Shown here: one piece after another, positions 5,276 through 7,119 of the stretch
How positions within the stretch are numbered: the stretch's first letter is position 1
Layout of the letters: every line of letters starts with the position of its first letter
NCBI GenBank assembly: GCA_017883125.1
Contig: JADGOD010000262.1
Span: forward strand, 1-7,119
DNA length: 7,119 nucleotides
From: Acidimicrobiales bacterium
Lineage (GTDB): Bacteria; Actinomycetota; Acidimicrobiia; Acidimicrobiales; RAAP-2
Reading direction: 5' to 3'
Program-made: the position numbers and the translations under genes
The notes under the pieces: model-generated
What the model was told of the DNA's origin: nothing
The model's input: the letters and a program-made list of their open reading frames with translations, nothing else
The model's database searches: none

Positions 5276-5294
5276 CGGCTGGAGAATCCAGCCG
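5276..5294 (-). terminator. Hairpin between permease and htpX
   Basis: CGGCTGG (5276-5282), loop AGAAT, CCAGCCG (5288-5294) is a perfect seven-pair stem, the strongest compact hairpin I saw in the window. It lies 133 bases after the permease stop and 38 bases before the htpX start. There is no T-run on either strand, so it could be a U-less terminator for the permease message or a leader structure of htpX. Confidence 0.4.
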
Positions 5295-5388
5295 GGGGAA
5301 CGACGACGGTGGCCCGGATCCGACCCGTAAGGTCCTTTCGTAGGAGTGCGTGACGAATCGTGAGACCCCCTCCTGATCAGATCCGAGG

Positions 5389-5401
5389 GCTTCGACGAAG
5401 C
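5389..5401 (-). terminator. Weak hairpin after the permease stop
   Basis: GCTTC (5389-5393), loop GAC, GAAGC (5397-5401) lies 26 bases downstream of the permease stop on the minus strand. The stem has five pairs and no T-run, so it is a weak terminator candidate, noted because of its position. Confidence 0.2.
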
Positions 5402-5427
5402 TGCCGTGACAGTCGTGCTGTTGTTCG

Positions 5428-6882
5428 TCATCGCCTGTCCCGGCGGCGCGTCGCCACGATGGCCAGCACGAAGCAGACCATGACACTGGCGACCGTCAGA
5501 TACGGGAAGAGGTCATAGGGGGCGGGCTGCCCGGGGGCGAACAGCTCGGCGAACGGGACGATCAGGGCTGCCGTGCCCAGCGCCGGGACCACGACGTGGC
5601 GAAGGATGGAGAACCGTGCTCGGTGGCGCCGCCACATGAAGACCGGGAGCGACAGATTCGTCGCCGCGTAAACGATAAGAATGATCGAGGTCCCGAAGGT
5701 CGAGCATTCCGCGTAGAGGCCGACAGGGTTCATCGATCCGGTGCCGACGCCGATGATGTGGATGATGCCCCAGAGAACGATGATGGCAATGCCCGTCCCC
5801 ACGATCGTGGCCAGCGCGGCGACCGGCGTCTGGAACCTGGCATGCACGCGACCGAGCCGGCTGGGGAGGAAGCCCTCGCGGCCACCGTCGAAGATCATGC
5901 GTGCCTGGGAGGTGGTGCCAGCCAGGAAGGTAGCCAGCACCGACACGATGCCGACGATCCACGCAAGGAAGGCCACCGATCCGAGAGCGCGATCGGCGAT
6001 CACCAAGAAGGGGATCGAGGAGCGACCCGTCGAGCTCACGTCTTCGTGGAAGCCGATGATGGTCGAGTAGGCGAAGAGGAGGAAGAGGAACGCCGCGATA
6101 CCTACCGACAGGAACAGGGCACGGGGAACGGTGCGCGTGGGGTCCCTCGCCTCCTCGGCCAGCGCCGGTCCGTTCTCCCAGCCGATGAACATGTAGAGGG
6201 CCAGTGGGAAGCCAGCCGAGAGCCCCGCCAAGCCCCCACTGAGGTGTGACCACCTGAAGGGATCGAGGGAGAGGTGTCTGTGCTGCTCGACCAAGGTGAT
6301 CATGCAGACAGCGACCATGATGAGGACCTGGATGCCGACGGCGATCCCAACGATCCTGGTGGAGAGGCGAACGCCTCGGATCATCAGCCACAGTCCACCA
6401 AGACCGATGAGCACTGTGGGGATGACCCAGGGGATCGAGACGTGTGCGAACCTCTCCAGGCTGAGGGCAAGGAAACCCCCGGACATGGTGATCACTCCTG
6501 TCATGGCGATCGTGTAACCCACCGTGACGAGAAGGGCTGCAAAGGCGCCGGCTGTCCGTCCAAAGCCTGACTCGATGTAGGTGATGAAGCTCCCAGCTGA
6601 GGGCTCGGCCCGTGTGAACTCGCTGGTGGTCCAAGAGAGGAAGGTCACCGCGATGGCTGCCACAAGAATCGTCAGAGGTGCCCCGACGCCGGCTGTGGCG
6701 ACGATGACACCGAACCCGAAGTAGAAGTCGATGCCCGGTCCGATGTTCGCCACCGTCGACGTCGTGAGATCAAGGGTCCCAAGCTGGCCTGCCAACAGAC
6801 CCTTGTCGTAACGTGCTGAGGTCATCGTTGGCCGCGATCTTGGTTCAACAGGCCCCATTTCACTGTCGCGTGAAGGAGGCAC
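5428..6882 (-). CDS. APC-superfamily permease (amino acid/amine transporter)
   Basis: This 484-residue protein has about 12 hydrophobic membrane segments, the standard size for amino acid-polyamine-organocation permeases, which are secondary transporters in the cytoplasmic membrane. The GTG at 6882 is chosen because AGGAG (6890-6894) lies seven bases upstream; ATG codons at 6858 and 6825 lack a good site, though 6825 would begin closer to the conserved region. Family features are the first helix with STVANIGPGIDFYF (42-55), EPSAGSFITYIE (93-104) around helix 3, the substrate-region motif YMFIGWENGPALAEEARDP (230-248) at helix 6 and the loop, and RMIFDGGREGFLP (328-340) between helices 8 and 9. 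The C-terminus is a short Arg-rich cytosolic tail. The roughly 25-residue polar N-terminus is also expected in the cytosol. It is probably transcribed alone. The substrate cannot be read from the sequence. Confidence 0.92.
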   Translation of the reverse strand: MPPSRDSEMGPVEPRSRPTMTSARYDKGLLAGQLGTLDLTTSTVANIGPGIDFYFGFGVIVATAGVGAPLTILVAAIAVTFLSWTTSEFTRAEPSAGSFITYIESGFGRTAGAFAALLVTVGYTIAMTGVITMSGGFLALSLERFAHVSIPWVIPTVLIGLGGLWLMIRGVRLSTRIVGIAVGIQVLIMVAVCMITLVEQHRHLSLDPFRWSHLSGGLAGLSAGFPLALYMFIGWENGPALAEEARDPTRTVPRALFLSVGIAAFLFLLFAYSTIIGFHEDVSSTGRSSIPFLVIADRALGSVAFLAWIVGIVSVLATFLAGTTSQARMIFDGGREGFLPSRLGRVHARFQTPVAALATIVGTGIAIIVLWGIIHIIGVGTGSMNPVGLYAECSTFGTSIILIVYAATNLSLPVFMWRRHRARFSILRHVVVPALGTAALIVPFAELFAPGQPAPYDLFPYLTVASVMVCFVLAIVATRRRDRR

Positions 6883-7119
6883 ACGCCCTCTCCTGAGTAT
6901 CGACTCCGGGAGCGGTCAGCGCCGATGATCTCTGTGCGGTGAGCACGGGGCTCACTTCCTTGACCACAAACCTCGGACGGTCAATCGTTGAAGACCTCGT
7001 GCCGTCGAGGGTTTCTGATGAGAAGTAGGGTGAATGGCGGTGTCCTCGTGACGTGTTCACAGCAGGAGTTCGCAATTGGGCGACGCGCAACCGCATCCTG
7101 TCCCCGCCCAGACATCTCA
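6883..7119 (-). promoter_or_regulatory. Upstream region of the permease with two inverted repeats
   Basis: This 237-base region carries the permease ribosome site (AGGAG, 6890-6894), which decides the GTG start. Farther upstream are two inverted repeats: GTGAGC (6939-6944) with GCTCAC (6950-6955), a six-pair hairpin, and TTGACC (6960-6965) with GGTCAA (6979-6984), 13 bases apart. They adjoin each other and could form an operator or leader structure. The minus-strand TTGACC (6984-6979) resembles a -35, but 17 bases on I find AAGGAA, not a -10. I recognised no known riboswitch. The open frame 6860-7096 (minus) overlaps the permease start and has no family resemblance. Confidence 0.45.

Noticed and set aside
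227..6882. A single functional cluster, such as a defence or biosynthetic system, spanning the window.
   Set aside because: Gene directions alternate, spacers are long, and the families are common housekeeping or metabolic types without shared pathway markers.

Overview
The window looks like chromosomal DNA from a high-GC Gram-positive bacterium, most likely an actinomycetote (possibly Acidimicrobiia; that narrower placement is a guess). Reasons are the GC-rich codon choice, purine-rich Shine-Dalgarno sites, GTG starts, and the residue style of the LemA, HtpX and O-methyltransferase proteins. There are no RNA genes, insertion sequences, phage genes or CRISPR arrays. I see no clear evidence of a new multi-gene system; most of the window is ordinary housekeeping or metabolic content.

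Layout: 1-226 has no assignable gene. At 227-598 (-) lies a small, very acidic protein of unknown function, divergent from a class I SAM-dependent O-methyltransferase at 991-1671 (+). After a 364-base gene-free stretch come a small cupin protein at 2036-2353 (-) and a VOC/glyoxalase-fold protein at 2490-2954 (+). These two are divergent and share a 136-base intergenic region with a CCTAGT-N4-ACTAGG dyad and a run of ten G. A 629-base gene-free stretch follows. Then LemA at 3584-4252 (+) and the HtpX-like M48 metalloprotease at 4266-5237 (-) meet tail to tail with 13 bases between stop codons. An APC-superfamily permease at 5428-6882 (-) and its 237-base upstream region close the window.

The genes do not form one obvious pathway. 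LemA and HtpX often occur together and probably act in membrane-associated protein quality control, although here they cannot share a transcript. The methyltransferase, cupin and VOC proteins could all act on small molecules, but nothing in the sequence names a substrate. The permease probably imports amino acids or amines.

About 69 % of the window is assigned coding sequence, low for this kind of genome. The spacers hold several inverted repeats near gene starts or ends. The best leads are the 14-base palindrome upstream of lemA, the dyad and G tract between cupin and VOC, a possible leaderless start of htpX, and the 27-base tandem repeat encoding the LemA tail.
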